In this document: in pieces, positions 18,361 to 27,070 of the stretch
Layout: every line of letters starts with the position of its first letter
How positions within the stretch are numbered: position 1 is the stretch's first letter
Assembly: GCA_018333785.1 (NCBI GenBank)
Contig: JAGXSU010000062.1
Coordinates: 1 to 47,671 of the forward strand
DNA length: 47,671 bases
Source of the DNA: Methylomicrobium sp.
GTDB taxonomy: Bacteria > Pseudomonadota > Gammaproteobacteria > Methylococcales > Methylomonadaceae
Direction: 5' to 3'
Notes under the pieces: generated by a model
What the model saw: only the letters and a program-made list of their open reading frames with translations
Told to the model about the DNA's origin: nothing
The model's database searches: none
Translations under genes and position numbers: made by a program

Positions 18361-19605
18361 TTAAATAAATGTTGGGATTAATGGAGCGTCAACAGTTACT
18401 AACTGACGTGTTCCATCTTCATTGAAGAAGAACAACAATCCAGCAAAACGGCTATCTGGATCGTAAATCAAGTCAGCTAAACGGTAAACTTCCCATGCAG
18501 CGTCAGATGCAGTAACTTCAACAGTTCTGGTTTCACCTGGAGCTAATGGGCTGTTATCGCTAACAGTCAAGCCTTCTTCAGCCAACAAATCATCTGGATA
18601 ACCAGTTTCATCTTCAAGAACCGCAGGGTCTAAGAATCTAACACCAGCAGTGTTGAACTCACCTAAACGAACTGCGTCATCACCGTTGTTGGTGATTTCC
18701 AAAGTCATTTGCATTGAACGACCTGGAACACGGTAAGTAGCATCAACAACTTTAACAGCAACAGTTGATTGTGGAACTTCCATTGACTTAATACCGCGCA
18801 ACAAACCTGCTTGTAAAGGAGTTGTTACAGGATACTGTTCGTTAGTAGAACCCATTGAGAACGCAACCAAACCAATAGTACCAGCAGCAAATGCCATAGC
18901 TACTTTCTTATCAGTTGCAGAGATCAATGAATCTGCTTTACCAGCTTCTACAGCGATGTGACGTGGAACGAAAATTGGTTTACGTATCCAATATACAACC
19001 CAAGCTAGACCTAAGGCATACCAGAAAGCGTGCCAGAAGTAGATATTGCTCAGATTATAAGTTTCCAGATCGATAGTTTCGCCAGTTAAAGTAGTGATTG
19101 GATTTTTGAAATCACTCATTTTACCAGAGATTGTTACCCATTTACCTGGACCAATAATTGGACCACCACCTTCTACGTTTAACATTGTGTGAATGTGCCA
19201 ATCGCCTGGACGACGTGCTTTCAACAATACTTTAAACTCGTAGGTTTCACCCAGTTCCAAAGAAACTGAACGAGGAACTAATTGACCACCAATCCAAGAA
19301 CCTGCACGAATAAATACAGGACCAGGAATACCGATGTTCAAGAATGCGCTTTCTGGTTTATCAACAGTTTCAGGCCAACCTGTAAACACGAAGAATTTTC
19401 CAGAAATTGTCATTGTGTCGTTTACAGTGACTTCTTCTTTTGACCAGTTCAGATCGTACCAGTGAATAGTACGCATCCGCATAAATGCGGCCTGTGACTT
19501 TTCGCCGTGAGCTGAAGCAGTTGGAGTGTAAAACATCGCTGCGGTTACAGTTACCAGCAGTGCGACAAAGGATAATTTAGCTACCTTGTCTTTAATTATA
19601 TTCAT
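18361..19605 (-). CDS. pmoB: Particulate methane monooxygenase subunit B (PmoB)
   Basis: The periplasmic copper-binding subunit of pMMO, which oxidises methane to methanol. The length of 414 residues matches the Methylococcus protein. A signal peptide ends at SA before His33, and GDWHIHTML supplies His137 and His139, so the amino-terminal His33/His137/His139 copper site is intact at the canonical numbering. Two membrane helices separate two cupredoxin-like domains (first helix near AFWYALGLAWVVYWI). GAGGAGG precedes the ATG. It is last in the operon and is followed by a strong terminator. Confidence 0.98.
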   Translation of the reverse strand: MNIIKDKVAKLSFVALLVTVTAAMFYTPTASAHGEKSQAAFMRMRTIHWYDLNWSKEEVTVNDTMTISGKFFVFTGWPETVDKPESAFLNIGIPGPVFIRAGSWIGGQLVPRSVSLELGETYEFKVLLKARRPGDWHIHTMLNVEGGGPIIGPGKWVTISGKMSDFKNPITTLTGETIDLETYNLSNIYFWHAFWYALGLAWVVYWIRKPIFVPRHIAVEAGKADSLISATDKKVAMAFAAGTIGLVAFSMGSTNEQYPVTTPLQAGLLRGIKSMEVPQSTVAVKVVDATYRVPGRSMQMTLEITNNGDDAVRLGEFNTAGVRFLDPAVLEDETGYPDDLLAEEGLTVSDNSPLAPGETRTVEVTASDAAWEVYRLADLIYDPDSRFAGLLFFFNEDGTRQLVTVDAPLIPTFI

Positions 19606-19700
19606 ATATCCTCCTCTATAATAGAGAATCTATAGTTTTTATGAGTATCAAGTATATTAATTACTTGTTCTTATGGATTTATCTAAAACAACTTCTGCAA

Positions 19701-20444
19701 TCAAGAAGATTGTACGAAGTCAGTTTTTCCAAACCATTTGCCGAAGAAGTGCCACAAGAAGTAAATCAAGATGCTCACGAAACCAGAGAAGAACGCAGAT
19801 ACTGGAGCAACGTCTTTACCGAATGTTCTTAAAGTACCTTTTTCAACCATTCTGATATATTCAGGAGTACCAGTTCTAACGTAGTGGTAACCTTGTAAGT
19901 CAGCCAGTGTCATCATCATACCGTTGTATTCAACAGGAACGTGTAATGGTGCAATTATCGGCCAGTTGCCTGGGTAGAATAATAAACCATAAGCCAAACC
20001 GCCTAATACTGCAGTCAATGTCATGCTGTTAGATAACAACAATACAACATCAAGCACGATAGCACCGGGCATTAAGTTTGAAGGGAACACGAAGTTTACT
20101 GGGAAATAAGTCCATCCCCAGAAGTTGAAGTATCTGTTGATCCACTCACCTAACAATAAGCCAAGTATGCAGAATACAGCACCGAATGGAAGACGATATC
20201 TCCACCATAAAACAGCTTGAACAGCAGCTGGGAATGTAATTGAAACGATAGGAGCTACAGTTACCCATAGACGTCTATCTTTCCAATCGGTCCAGAAATC
20301 CCAATCTCCACCAGTCAACATATAGTGAATATGATAACCACCTAAAACTACAAAGAATAATGTGAAACAAATTAGCCAATCGAACGTGCGTGAAGCTTTT
20401 ACAGCTTCAGCGCGTGAACGTACAGCTGATTGAGATGCGCTCAT
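19701..20444 (-). CDS. pmoA: Particulate methane monooxygenase subunit A (PmoA)
   Basis: Integral membrane subunit of pMMO, 247 residues, the usual length for type I methanotrophs. Diagnostic stretches include GGDWDFWTDWKDRRLWVTV, FPAAVQAVLWWRYRLPFGAV, LGEWINRYFNFWGWTYFPVN and MLTG. These distinguish PmoA from AmoA and from divergent PxmA. A strong AGGAGG site lies upstream of the ATG. It is preceded by pmoC with a 115-bp spacer containing an RNA hairpin and followed by pmoB after 95 bp. The sequence is the main support for assigning the organism to gammaproteobacterial methanotrophs. Confidence 0.98.
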   Translation of the reverse strand: MSASQSAVRSRAEAVKASRTFDWLICFTLFFVVLGGYHIHYMLTGGDWDFWTDWKDRRLWVTVAPIVSITFPAAVQAVLWWRYRLPFGAVFCILGLLLGEWINRYFNFWGWTYFPVNFVFPSNLMPGAIVLDVVLLLSNSMTLTAVLGGLAYGLLFYPGNWPIIAPLHVPVEYNGMMMTLADLQGYHYVRTGTPEYIRMVEKGTLRTFGKDVAPVSAFFSGFVSILIYFLWHFFGKWFGKTDFVQSS

Positions 20445-20499
20445 TAGCTTACCTCCTAAAGGATTTAAATTATATTTTTTATTTTATCTCTTAATCTGA

Positions 20500-20527
20500 G
20501 CCGCTTTGTATGTTACTACAAAGCGGC
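20500..20527 (-). promoter_or_regulatory. Intercistronic RNA hairpin between pmoC and pmoA
   Basis: An 11-bp perfect stem (20500-20510 with 20517-20527, GCCGCTTTGTA and its complement) with a 6-base loop lies 32 bp after the pmoC stop. No U-run follows on the minus strand, so it looks like a processing or 3'-stabilising structure, possibly giving pmoC mRNA a different level from pmoA-pmoB, rather than a terminator. Confidence 0.7.
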
Positions 20528-20559
20528 CAGGAGATAGTTTTACTTTCTTTAACCGGCTA

Positions 20560-21312
20560 TTATGCCAAGTCTTTTTTCAGAAGCTTTGCAATTGCTGCAA
20601 CTTCTGTATTTACCACACCTAATACACCCAGAGCAGCCCATCCGAAGAATACGAAGCCGTAGTGTAATGGAGCAACAAACAACTCTTCCATAAACCAGAA
20701 AGTGTGACCCCACTCATTCAGACCTACGTTAGGTAAGATCATGAATGGACCAACGATAGCTACCATATATTGCATATGGAGACCTTGTTGGTAAGTAGGA
20801 AGTCTAGTTTTGGCATATAAGAAGCATGCGCCACCAGTAATGATGTAGATTGGGTAGCTCAAATAGAACTCGATAATGTGACTTGGTGTGAAGTCAGTAT
20901 CGCGAACGATTGTTTGATGCCATGTTCCATCTTGCTCAGTGAAGTAGCTAGCGCCGAAGTAAATGGCGATACCGTACATAACTAACCAAACCCAATGTGT
21001 GAAATGTCTTCTTAACTCTTCTCTTGGAGTAATTGACATTACTTTCCGATCACGAGTTTTCCAGATGTAACCCCACAGGATAGATGCGGTCATTACTTCC
21101 AAAACCATTTCGATATAAAGAAAGTTCATCCAATATGTTTCGAACTCTGGAGCAAATGAGTCTAAACCAGCTGACCAGCCGTAAACTCCTTCATACCAGC
21201 GAACCCAAGCGTAAAATACACAGTAAAGTGCAGCGCCTGCAAACATATTTCTTTTGTTTAAAAGCGGTGCTTCCGCAGCATCAGCCTTAACTGACTCAGT
21301 TGTAGCAGCCAT
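20560..21312 (-). CDS. pmoC: Particulate methane monooxygenase subunit C (PmoC)
   Basis: Membrane subunit of pMMO, 250 residues, first gene of the operon. The copper C site ligands are present as D128, H132 and H145 (DGTWH and TPSHIIEFY), equivalent to Asp156/His160/His173 of Methylococcus. The copper D ligands are N199, H203 and H217 (NEWGHTFW and APLHYGF), equivalent to Asn227/His231/His245. The constant offset of 28 reflects a shorter N-terminus. AGGAGG precedes the ATG. A sigma-70-like promoter about 120 bp upstream and the hairpin downstream suggest separate control of its transcript level. Confidence 0.98.
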   Translation of the reverse strand: MAATTESVKADAAEAPLLNKRNMFAGAALYCVFYAWVRWYEGVYGWSAGLDSFAPEFETYWMNFLYIEMVLEVMTASILWGYIWKTRDRKVMSITPREELRRHFTHWVWLVMYGIAIYFGASYFTEQDGTWHQTIVRDTDFTPSHIIEFYLSYPIYIITGGACFLYAKTRLPTYQQGLHMQYMVAIVGPFMILPNVGLNEWGHTFWFMEELFVAPLHYGFVFFGWAALGVLGVVNTEVAAIAKLLKKDLA

Positions 21313-21434
21313 TTCTACCTCCTAAAAATTATTGAATCCCCAACGTGAGCTGGGAGTTTTTTAACTTACTTCCGTATATCGCATTGTTAATTTTACTTAA
21401 ACAAAGCATCTACCAATCCAATTTGGTGCTGAGC

Positions 21435-21462
21435 AGTTTATCAGCTCAACGCACCTTGTCAA
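21435..21462 (-). promoter_or_regulatory. Sigma-70-type promoter of pmoCAB
   Basis: On the minus strand a perfect TTGACA (21462-21457) and TAAACT (21440-21435) are 16 bases apart. Transcription would begin near 21428 and leave a leader of about 116 bases before pmoC. Methanotroph pmoCAB operons are known to use sigma-70-like promoters upstream of pmoC. Confidence 0.6.
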
Positions 21463-22348
21463 GACAAAAATTACTTCACTATTTTAATCGCCAACACCGC
21501 AGCCCCACCCATACGCATGAAACACATGACTTCTTATCAGACTTATTCCATTTTTTTAATAACTTAACGACTCATTCTCAATTTTTATTCAATCGCTGAT
21601 GTTTTTAACCAAAAGCGCTTAATTTCCATCTACCAGGATTAAGCCATCCAGAGGACTGGACTTTTATTTTATACCTCTAACCCAACTGAATGCCCGACCC
21701 AAACAACTGCCTGAAGATCACTTGCACGAAGAAGATCGACGCACAATTGTCTGTGCGATAGATTTTAATTGAATATCTGGTACATGAGAGGGCTGTGCTG
21801 CGTTCGCAGAAGCGGCCTATAAGCGCGGACAAAAGACAACAATGCTGCCTGCCCTTTTTGATGATGAAAAAACGTGTTTATTATGAGGCCAAAAAAAATC
21901 AGACCAGCTCGCCTATCGTCCAAAGAAATGTATTTTGATACTGCGGCCACATCAAAATACAGAACACGAAAGACTGGGTAGCTTGTTGACTCAAGACTTG
22001 ATCTGCTCTTTATAGTTAAGCAATTGAAAAACCAGCAGCCTGGCATCGCTCTAATTGCTCTTCACTGGTAACTTCCCACATGAAGTCAGATTCATGGAAC
22101 ATTATGCACCTCCCGATTGAGGTACCTACTTTAAGCAAAGAGCGTCATCTTTTGTTTTTGAACTGTAAACTGAAGCTTCGCAGTTTATATAGAATTTTTA
22201 GAGTACTTTGTTTGCATTAAGTGCTGTCGTCGCTCCTGCCGCACAAGCATAATGCCAGTCCGTTATTATAATTATTGGGAAACTTCAGCTCTAAATTAAT
22301 CCAACTGAAAAATATTTTCAGCTGGATTTGATAGTCATGCTGCTTTTT
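21463..22348. other. About 0.9 kb without an intact gene upstream of pmoCAB
   Basis: No convincing gene. On the plus strand broken open stretches follow each other: about 21633-21770 (contains DFYFIPLTQLNARPKQLPED), then about 21774-21935 (ERAVLRSQKRPISADKRQQ), each closed by stops. They vaguely recall a DDE transposase end (IS4/IS1634-like) and may be a decayed insertion sequence; this is weak. The minus-strand frame at 21765-22046 overlaps them and has no ribosome site. Confidence 0.35.
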
Positions 22349-22786
22349 CTATATCTCATCTATTCCGGACAGACCATAAACCGACCAATTGTTTGAATCC
22401 ATCAATCCGGATTGATCAGTTTTCTTATCGTAACTAATTCGACAAACATACCTTTTGACAGAGTTTTCTGAGCTAGGCTTACTCACCTCAACTTCTCCGT
22501 TTATCACATACTGATGATCACCTATACTCCATGCATTTAAAGCTTTGTCGGAAAAAGACAGCGAAAACTCATCGCCCAGCTCTTTTTTAATGTAGTTATT
22601 GCACTGCGCAAATGCCATCTCGGTGTATTCATCGATAACACTCTCCATATCTGCCTTATCATCCGTTTCCACTAAAAAGAGATCGGAACCGGCTACTTTA
22701 TAAACAAAAGGTAAGACAACCTCTCTTTGAAAAAGGATGAGACCCAAAAGGCCGAAACCAAAAAGAAAAATAGCGTATTTTTTCAT
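22349..22786 (-). CDS. Unknown membrane-anchored or secreted protein
   Basis: Protein of 145 residues, not recognised. It begins MKKYAIFLFGFGLLGLILF, a single N-terminal helix that is either a signal anchor or an uncleaved signal. A polar body follows with an acidic helix (DDKADMESVIDEYTEMAF), a C-x-N pair and two cysteines (FAQCNNY and RYVCRISYD). The ATG at 22786 is preferred over a TTG at 22804, although neither has a clear Shine-Dalgarno. It stands alone between the pmo upstream region and the RRM gene. Confidence 0.55.
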   Translation of the reverse strand: MKKYAIFLFGFGLLGLILFQREVVLPFVYKVAGSDLFLVETDDKADMESVIDEYTEMAFAQCNNYIKKELGDEFSLSFSDKALNAWSIGDHQYVINGEVEVSKPSSENSVKRYVCRISYDKKTDQSGLMDSNNWSVYGLSGIDEI

Positions 22787-23153
22787 AGTTATTTTTACAA
22801 CCAACTGTGTTAATTTAGGTTTAAATGATTCTATCAGAAAAGCTGAGCTCTCAAAGTTTGACTATCAAATTTAAACATATTTTACTCTCTAACCTTACCA
22901 TTTAAATTTTTTTCAGAATGAATTGAGCACCCCCCTTATCCCTTTTATCATTAACTTCCTAACAACCAAATCAGGGAATAAGACCGATTTTATACAAATA
23001 CCGATAGAATCGCCGCAATTATAAAGTTGAACACTTAAACCTCTGGCGCCACTCAAATTGCTGGACTTATTTCGTAAAAGACATTAGAAAATTGCAAACT
23101 ATAAAAACAAATCACTTCACACATGCTTGAAGTCATTTTATGAGGAGTCCACC
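22787..23153. other. Intergenic region, nothing recognised
   Basis: About 370 AT-rich bases between the divergent anchored protein and the RRM protein genes. No hairpin, repeat or good promoter match was found; a GAGGAG ribosome site for the RRM gene lies at its right end. Confidence 0.4.
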
Positions 23154-23588
23154 ATGCTTGTATTGCTGAAAAGAATTCCATCTGATACCAGTAAATATGA
23201 GATTTCTTCTTTTTTTGGATCCGCATTAAAAGGAGGTTTTTTTGCTAAGCGAGGATACATTCATGATATAAAAATCATGATGATAAAGAAAAATCATAAA
23301 AATACAGCTTTTGAATTTTACGGGCTCGTTAGAGTAGAACCCGAATCCGTGGGTCAACGCGCAGTCAAGCAACTTAACGGCAAACAGATAAACGGTAAAA
23401 ATATTGCAGTAAGAGAGTTTTTCTCACGTAATTGGCATAACGACCCAAGATTAAGACGCAACCACACCGACCTTCCGTTTCAAGACAGGAGAAAAAACGA
23501 AAGGAGAAAGCATAAATTTATTATTGTCGAAGAAACCACTATTGATAGTCACACTAACTGGGACAATATAACAAATCGTCTTTTCTAG
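23154..23588 (+). CDS. RRM-domain RNA-binding protein
   Basis: Protein of 144 residues. The ATG at 23154 has GAGGAG seven bases upstream and begins the first strand of an RNA-recognition motif (LVLLKRIPSDTSKYEISSFF). The RNP1-like strand is EFYGLVRVEPES, and the domain closes with AVKQLNGKQINGKNIAVREF. After the domain comes a basic tail with DRRKNERRKHK. The RNP aromatic residues are only partly conserved. Small RRM proteins occur in some gammaproteobacteria, with RNA targets mostly unknown. The gene ends tail-to-tail with gmk, the two stop codons overlapping in CTAG. Confidence 0.65.
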   Translation: MLVLLKRIPSDTSKYEISSFFGSALKGGFFAKRGYIHDIKIMMIKKNHKNTAFEFYGLVRVEPESVGQRAVKQLNGKQINGKNIAVREFFSRNWHNDPRLRRNHTDLPFQDRRKNERRKHKFIIVEETTIDSHTNWDNITNRLF

Positions 23589-24214
23589 TAATTATGCGAA
23601 CGGCCTAATAATGAAGAGAGCAATGGCTCCAACTTACTCATCTGCCTGGCCTTATCAAGCCGGTTGGCAAAAATAATGCACTTCAGGGCTTGCAATGATT
23701 CCTCAAACACATCGTTTACAATTAAATAATCAAACTCTTCGTAATGACTTATTTCAGTCACGGCATCATCCATTCTTCTCGCAATAGTAGCCTCACTGTC
23801 CTGACCTCTGTTTCGAAGTCTCTGCTCCAAAATCTGTATGGAGGGAGGAAGAATAAAGATAGAAATAACCCCTGAACGTTTTTGACGAATTTGCTGGGCA
23901 CCTTGCCAGTCGATTTCAAGGATCACATCAATATTTTGATGTAAAAGCTCGTCGACAGTTTGCAGCGCTGTCCCATAAAAATGATCAAAAACCTTGGCGT
24001 ACTCTAAAAAAGCATCTTGCTTGATTTCGTTTTGAAAATCATCCATTGAGACAAAATAATAATCCTCGCCATCAATTTCACCAGGCCGCATGGATCGTGT
24101 AGTGTGCGAGACAGAAACCGATAACCGCTCCACATCTTTAACTAAACGCCTGACCAAGCTTGTTTTTCCTGCTCCTGACGGGGCGGAAATGATATAAAGT
24201 TTTCCGTTTTCCAT
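23585..24214 (-). CDS. gmk: Guanylate kinase
   Basis: Cytoplasmic enzyme phosphorylating GMP to GDP with ATP. The 209 residues match the family. It has the P-loop SAPSGAGKTS at residues 10-19, the GMP-binding region VSHTTRSMRPGEIDGEDYYF, EIDWQGAQQIR and the lid region with RLRNRGQDSE. Gene order yicC then gmk on the same strand, 105 bp apart, is common in proteobacteria. The usual rpoZ-spoT partners downstream are absent; instead a convergent RRM gene follows. Confidence 0.96.
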   Translation of the reverse strand: MENGKLYIISAPSGAGKTSLVRRLVKDVERLSVSVSHTTRSMRPGEIDGEDYYFVSMDDFQNEIKQDAFLEYAKVFDHFYGTALQTVDELLHQNIDVILEIDWQGAQQIRQKRSGVISIFILPPSIQILEQRLRNRGQDSEATIARRMDDAVTEISHYEEFDYLIVNDVFEESLQALKCIIFANRLDKARQMSKLEPLLSSLLGRSHNY

Positions 24215-24319
24215 AAATCTGTCTGATTAAACTGTTGAAACTTAGAATGTGATCGCTAATTGAATTCGCCTCATCTTGGATTCGTTCGACATAAAGATAA
24301 CGAACTGAAACCGGCCTGC

Positions 24320-25186
24320 TTACTCAATATTTTGGACCTGCTCGCGCATCTGCTCTATCAATACTTTCAATTCAATTGAAATATTGGTGACTTCTTTATC
24401 ACCTGATTTTGAACCCAGCGTATTGGCTTCCCGATTCATTTCCTGCATTAAAAAATCAAGTCGCCGCCCAACCGGCTCCTGCTGTTCAAGCACTCGCAAC
24501 ACTTCAGTTACGTGGGTTTCAAGCCGGTCTAATTCTTCTTCGACATCGAGTTTTTGTGTCAAAAAAACAAACTCTTGCTCAAACCTTTCAAAATCAGGCT
24601 CCGCAACCAGCTCCGCAATTCTTTTATTTATTTTTTCGCGCAAATTAAGCAGTACTTGCGGCATGCGTTCATGTACTGCTGAGATTAATTCTTTGACCCT
24701 GGAACATCGCTCTTCAATCATCAAACTTAACTGTTCGCCCTCCCTTTCCCGAACCGCCAACAATTGCATTAATGCGCGATGGACCAATTCAGAAATGTCG
24801 GTTTTAAGCTGATTTATGTCCGCCTCAGACTCTTGTTGAATGCCAGGAAAGGCCAGCACTTCCAAAGCAGAAAATGGCCGGGCTGATTGCATCATGCCTT
24901 CAATTTTTGACGTTACAGACAAAAGTGACGCCACTGCCTGCATATCTATAGTGAGATCTTGTATGGAATGAGCCTGCTTTTTACAAATTAATGCGCATTC
25001 GACTTTACCTCTTTTTATACCGTTTGAGAGAACTCCGCGTAAATCCGATTCCAATGGTCGCAATCGCTCAGGCAATTTAAACGACATTTCACAATAGCGG
25101 TGATTCACAGATCTTAATTCGCAACTGATAATTAAATTATTGACTTCTGCCTCACTACCTGCAAATGCCGTCATACTTCTGATCAT
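24320..25186 (-). CDS. yicC: YicC/YloC family endoribonuclease
   Basis: Protein of 288 residues with the diagnostic N-terminus MIRSMTAFA, then ELRSVNHRYCEMSFKLPERL, and the C-terminal DUF1732 part EELDRLETHV..FLMQEMNREANTLGSKS. E. coli YicC is a metal-dependent endoribonuclease implicated in small-RNA decay. The gene is typically adjacent to rph and gmk, as here. AGGTGG precedes the ATG. It is divergent from the protein kinase gene with only 41 bp between start codons, so their promoters must overlap. Confidence 0.93.
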   Translation of the reverse strand: MIRSMTAFAGSEAEVNNLIISCELRSVNHRYCEMSFKLPERLRPLESDLRGVLSNGIKRGKVECALICKKQAHSIQDLTIDMQAVASLLSVTSKIEGMMQSARPFSALEVLAFPGIQQESEADINQLKTDISELVHRALMQLLAVREREGEQLSLMIEERCSRVKELISAVHERMPQVLLNLREKINKRIAELVAEPDFERFEQEFVFLTQKLDVEEELDRLETHVTEVLRVLEQQEPVGRRLDFLMQEMNREANTLGSKSGDKEVTNISIELKVLIEQMREQVQNIE

Positions 25187-25227
25187 TTTCCACCTATAAT
25201 TGCCGGGACTTTGTAAGGATTTCCTTC

Positions 25228-26124
25228 ATGACTGATTTTTACGATCCTTCCACCTACCCCAAACAGTGGAACTATCTCCAATCCGGCACCATTATAGACG
25301 ACTATATAATAGAGCGGGAACTTGCGCATGGCGGATTTAGTTCGGTCTATCTTGCACGGCAACGAATTGATCAAATCCAAGTGGCCATTAAGGAATATTT
25401 ACCGAGAAAACTGGCACACCGGACCTGGAACAACCATGTTGTCGCTCACAGTGATGAAAATAGGGATTTATTCATGCGCGGGCGATCACTTTTTTTCGAA
25501 GAGGCGAAAGCGCTTGCCACATTAAAACACCGCAATATTGTCGATGTAATCAATTTCTTTCAAGAAAACTCTACCGTCTATATGGTGATGACTTATGACT
25601 ATGGTTTCTCGTTAGATAAGATTTTAAAAGACCGGCTGATTACAATAACTCACGCCTTTCTTGTAAAAGTTTTTACAGCACTGATGTCAGGAATCGGTTT
25701 TATTCATGAGCAACATCTGCTGCATCTGGATATCAAGCCCGCCAACATCCTGATACGCCCTGATAATGATCCGCTTTTATTGGATTTTGGTGCTATCCAG
25801 AGTTTCCCGAATTCTATAAAAAATAAAAACAGTAAAATTTTAACAAAAGGTTTTTCCCCCATTGAACAATATAATACCGCCAGCCAATTGGGACCCTGGA
25901 CGGATATTTATGCAATTGGTGCAAGCATCAGAGCCTGCCTCGATCTGAAAGCGTCGCCACCGGCTCCTGAAAGAAATAAAAAAGATACGCTATCTCCCGC
26001 TGTTAAAGCGCATAAAAAAAAGTATCCAACGCCTTTTCTCGAAGCCGTTGACTGGGCTATGGCAATTCAACCAAAAGACCGTCCCCAGTCAATCGATGAA
26101 TTCTTAATTGCTTTTAATTCATAA
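25228..26124 (+). CDS. Ser/Thr protein kinase (Hanks type)
   Basis: Cytoplasmic eukaryotic-like kinase of 298 residues consisting of the kinase domain only, with no transmembrane helix or sensor domain. Visible elements are the glycine loop ELAHGGFSSVY (32-41), catalytic Lys55 in VAIKEY, helix-C Glu92, the catalytic loop HLDIKPANIL with Asp168 and Asn173 (HLD instead of HRD), and DFG at 186-188. The HLD form removes the Arg that usually reads activation-loop phosphorylation, so activity may be constitutive. It is inserted between yicC and rph, genes of RNA metabolism that are normally adjacent. Substrates are unknown. Confidence 0.85.
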   Translation: MTDFYDPSTYPKQWNYLQSGTIIDDYIIERELAHGGFSSVYLARQRIDQIQVAIKEYLPRKLAHRTWNNHVVAHSDENRDLFMRGRSLFFEEAKALATLKHRNIVDVINFFQENSTVYMVMTYDYGFSLDKILKDRLITITHAFLVKVFTALMSGIGFIHEQHLLHLDIKPANILIRPDNDPLLLDFGAIQSFPNSIKNKNSKILTKGFSPIEQYNTASQLGPWTDIYAIGASIRACLDLKASPPAPERNKKDTLSPAVKAHKKKYPTPFLEAVDWAMAIQPKDRPQSIDEFLIAFNS

Positions 26125-26347
26125 CTTTCGAATTTTTTGTAAAATTAATGCCCACGCTTAGTTCAATTATTTCCCACAACCGCCATTCATAATTAAGCAC
26201 AAAATCCAATCAAGCGACCCTATCAATCAGCTACACCCCAATTCAAAACGGAATAGCATTACTAAGCCTGAATAACCTCATTAATCCCGACCGTTATTTA
26301 TCCTGTTTCAGGTATACTGTGGAAATTTTTATTAAAAGAGCGACACT

Positions 26348-27070
26348 ATGAGACCCAGCGGAAGAAACCCGGATCAACTGAGAGAGATTAAATTTACCTG
26401 TGGATTTACAAGGCATGCAGAAGGCTCGGTTCTGGTTGAATTTGGTGACACGCGAGTTTTGTGTACCGCTAGCGTCGACAAGTTTGTCCCACGCTTCATA
26501 AAAGGCAAAGGTGAAGGCTGGATTACCGCTGAATATGGTATGTTACCCCGATCCACACATGAACGCATGGGACGAGAAGCCAGTCGCGGCAAACAAGGTG
26601 GCCGGACAATGGAAATTCAACGTTTGATTGGCCGTTCGTTACGTGCAGCAATCGATCTTAAAGCATTGGGCGAACACACCATCACAATAGACTGTGATGT
26701 CCTGCAAGCCGACGGAGGCACCCGCACCGCGTCGATTACCGGAGGCTTTGTTGCCTTGTCCTTGGCAATCAATCAAATGATGGCCAAAAAATTAATCAAG
26801 TCCAACCCTATCCATGGACAAATTGCCTCTGTGTCGGTTGGTATTTATCAGGGCATTCCAGTATTGGATCTGGATTATGCCGAAGACAGCCAAGCCGAAA
26901 CAGACATGAATGTCGTAATGAACGATGCGGCGGCTTTTATTGAAGTTCAGGGCACCGCAGAAGGGCATGCTTTCCGTAAGGATGAAATGGATGCCATGCT
27001 GGATTTAGCCAACATGGGCATTAATCAATTATTAGAAAAACAACGCGCCGCTATAGAAGCCTATAAATGA
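26348..27070 (+). CDS. rph: Ribonuclease PH
   Basis: Phosphorolytic 3'-5' exoribonuclease that trims tRNA 3' ends. The 240 residues match the family, with [16 protein letters not shown] at the start, then [35 protein letters not shown] and the [19 protein letters not shown] phosphate-site region. The C-terminal helix is complete, unlike the frameshifted rph of some E. coli K-12 strains. A TATACT at 26313-26318 could be the -10 element, with no good -35. It overlaps rdgB by four bases. Confidence 0.97.
   Translation: MRPSGRNPDQLREIKFTCGFTRHAEGSVLVEFGDTRVLCTASVDKFVPRFIKGKGEGWITAEYGMLPRSTHERMGREASRGKQGGRTMEIQRLIGRSLRAAIDLKALGEHTITIDCDVLQADGGTRTASITGGFVALSLAINQMMAKKLIKSNPIHGQIASVSVGIYQGIPVLDLDYAEDSQAETDMNVVMNDAAAFIEVQGTAEGHAFRKDEMDAMLDLANMGINQLLEKQRAAIEAYK

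Noticed and set aside
21765-22046. Minus-strand frame of 93 codons upstream of pmoC
   Set aside because: No ribosome site or recognisable domain, and it overlaps equally plausible plus-strand remnants.
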